Positions 32,492 to 32,992 of a stretch of 32,992 bases of DNA are shown here, piece by piece. A model generated the notes under the pieces. That model made no database searches. It was not told where the DNA came from and worked only from the letters and a program-made list of their open reading frames with translations. Numbering within the stretch: position 1 is the first letter of the stretch; every line of letters begins with the position of its first letter. The translations under genes were made by a program, and so were the position numbers. The stretch lies in the NCBI GenBank assembly GCA_036897095.1, contig JAYMSP010001360.1, positions 1-32,992 on the forward strand, read 5' to 3'. This DNA is from Plantago elongata. Taxonomy: Eukaryota; Streptophyta; Magnoliopsida; Lamiales; Plantaginaceae.

Positions 32492-32992
32492 AGTTGACAA
32501 CTTTTGAATTATTAACCATTATTATTACGTACAACCTATTGTTTAATACTCATACCTTGATTAACCACAAAAACCGTAAATCAGTTAATCACCTTTACCG
32601 GCCAATTTCACATGGTCGACTCGATTCTTAAACATTTAATTTGTACCGTAAGTCCGCAATCAACGGGACAACGAAGCAATGACACTCCAAATGTTTTTTG
32701 AAAAGAATTATCATGTCGCAAACATGCATATATCTCAACTAGACACCGTGCACAATTCATTTTGCTCATTTTACCCCCCCCCCCCACTTGAATAATTGCT
32801 TTAATTAACAGATAGTAGTCAATTAATGGTTAATCAAATTGTTATTGTAATTTGGTCAACTGTTAGCATTTGCTTCTGTTTAGCTTCTCTAGTTTTGGTA
32901 ACGTGTTTGTATCCCACAGTTCACAGAACCTCTGGTTCTCCATGGGCTGGAGCAGAATCGTTCTCTAATATGGATATTGTAAAGGGGATAAC
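32492..32992. other. Window end: AT-rich DNA with a C12 tract
   Basis: C12 lies at 32774-32785. The last 75 bases have an open frame (HRTSGSPWAGAESFSN) after a CCCACAG acceptor-like site at 32919-32922, but this is too short to call an exon. Confidence 0.3.

Noticed and set aside
32919-32992. Possible exon start at the window end
   Set aside because: An acceptor-like CCCACAG and an open frame of about 23 codons are too little to support a gene.

Overview
The window is nuclear DNA of a flowering plant, probably a eudicot. It has multi-exon genes with GT-AG introns, AT-rich intergenic DNA, and plant-specific families: ACT-domain Raf-like kinase, F-box/LRR protein, plastid prenyltransferase subunit and PMEI-PME pectinesterase. 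The exact lineage cannot be fixed from sequence alone. The protein similarities would fit an asterid, but that is only an impression.

Layout. 1-252 (+) is the 3' end of a Ser/Thr protein kinase gene. 953-7002 (-) is a complete 16-exon gene for an STY8/17/46-type ACT-domain protein kinase of 558 aa. It contains a GC-AG intron and an intronic hairpin MITE. 7.1-19.1 kb is a gene desert. It holds a non-autonomous Mutator-like element with about 100-bp terminal inverted repeats, tandem tRNA-derived (SINE-like) units, a GC-rich island with three G-boxes, a decayed retrotransposon RNase H fragment and simple repeats.

19,466-22,658 (-) is a complete 4-exon gene for an FBL10-like F-box/LRR protein (640 aa). 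24,061-24,969 (-) is the catalytic-fold region of a plastid GGPP synthase small subunit (SSU-II/GGR type), whose transit-peptide end cannot be found. This 19.1-25.5 kb interval is unusually rich in local direct duplications: the 3' tails of both genes, two FBL10 introns, and the region 5' of the prenyltransferase. A LINE endonuclease fragment abuts the last of these. 26.8-27.6 kb (-) holds a decayed F-box gene.

29,484-31,652 (+) is a complete 2-exon pectin methylesterase gene (535 aa) with signal peptide, PMEI pro-domain, RKLL processing site and all catalytic residues. An as-1-like element (TGACG-N7-TGACG) inside a roughly 42-bp conserved block lies about 1.2 kb upstream of it. The block recurs about 0.8 kb downstream of the gene, which suggests a tandemly duplicated neighbour just beyond the window.

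The genes are unrelated housekeeping, signalling and cell-wall genes and do not form a cluster or pathway. I found no convincing new multi-gene system. The most interesting signals are the duplicated splice acceptor and spare C-terminal tail at the FBL10 locus, the 5'-truncated SSU-II gene, and the repeated as-1-like block around the PME gene.
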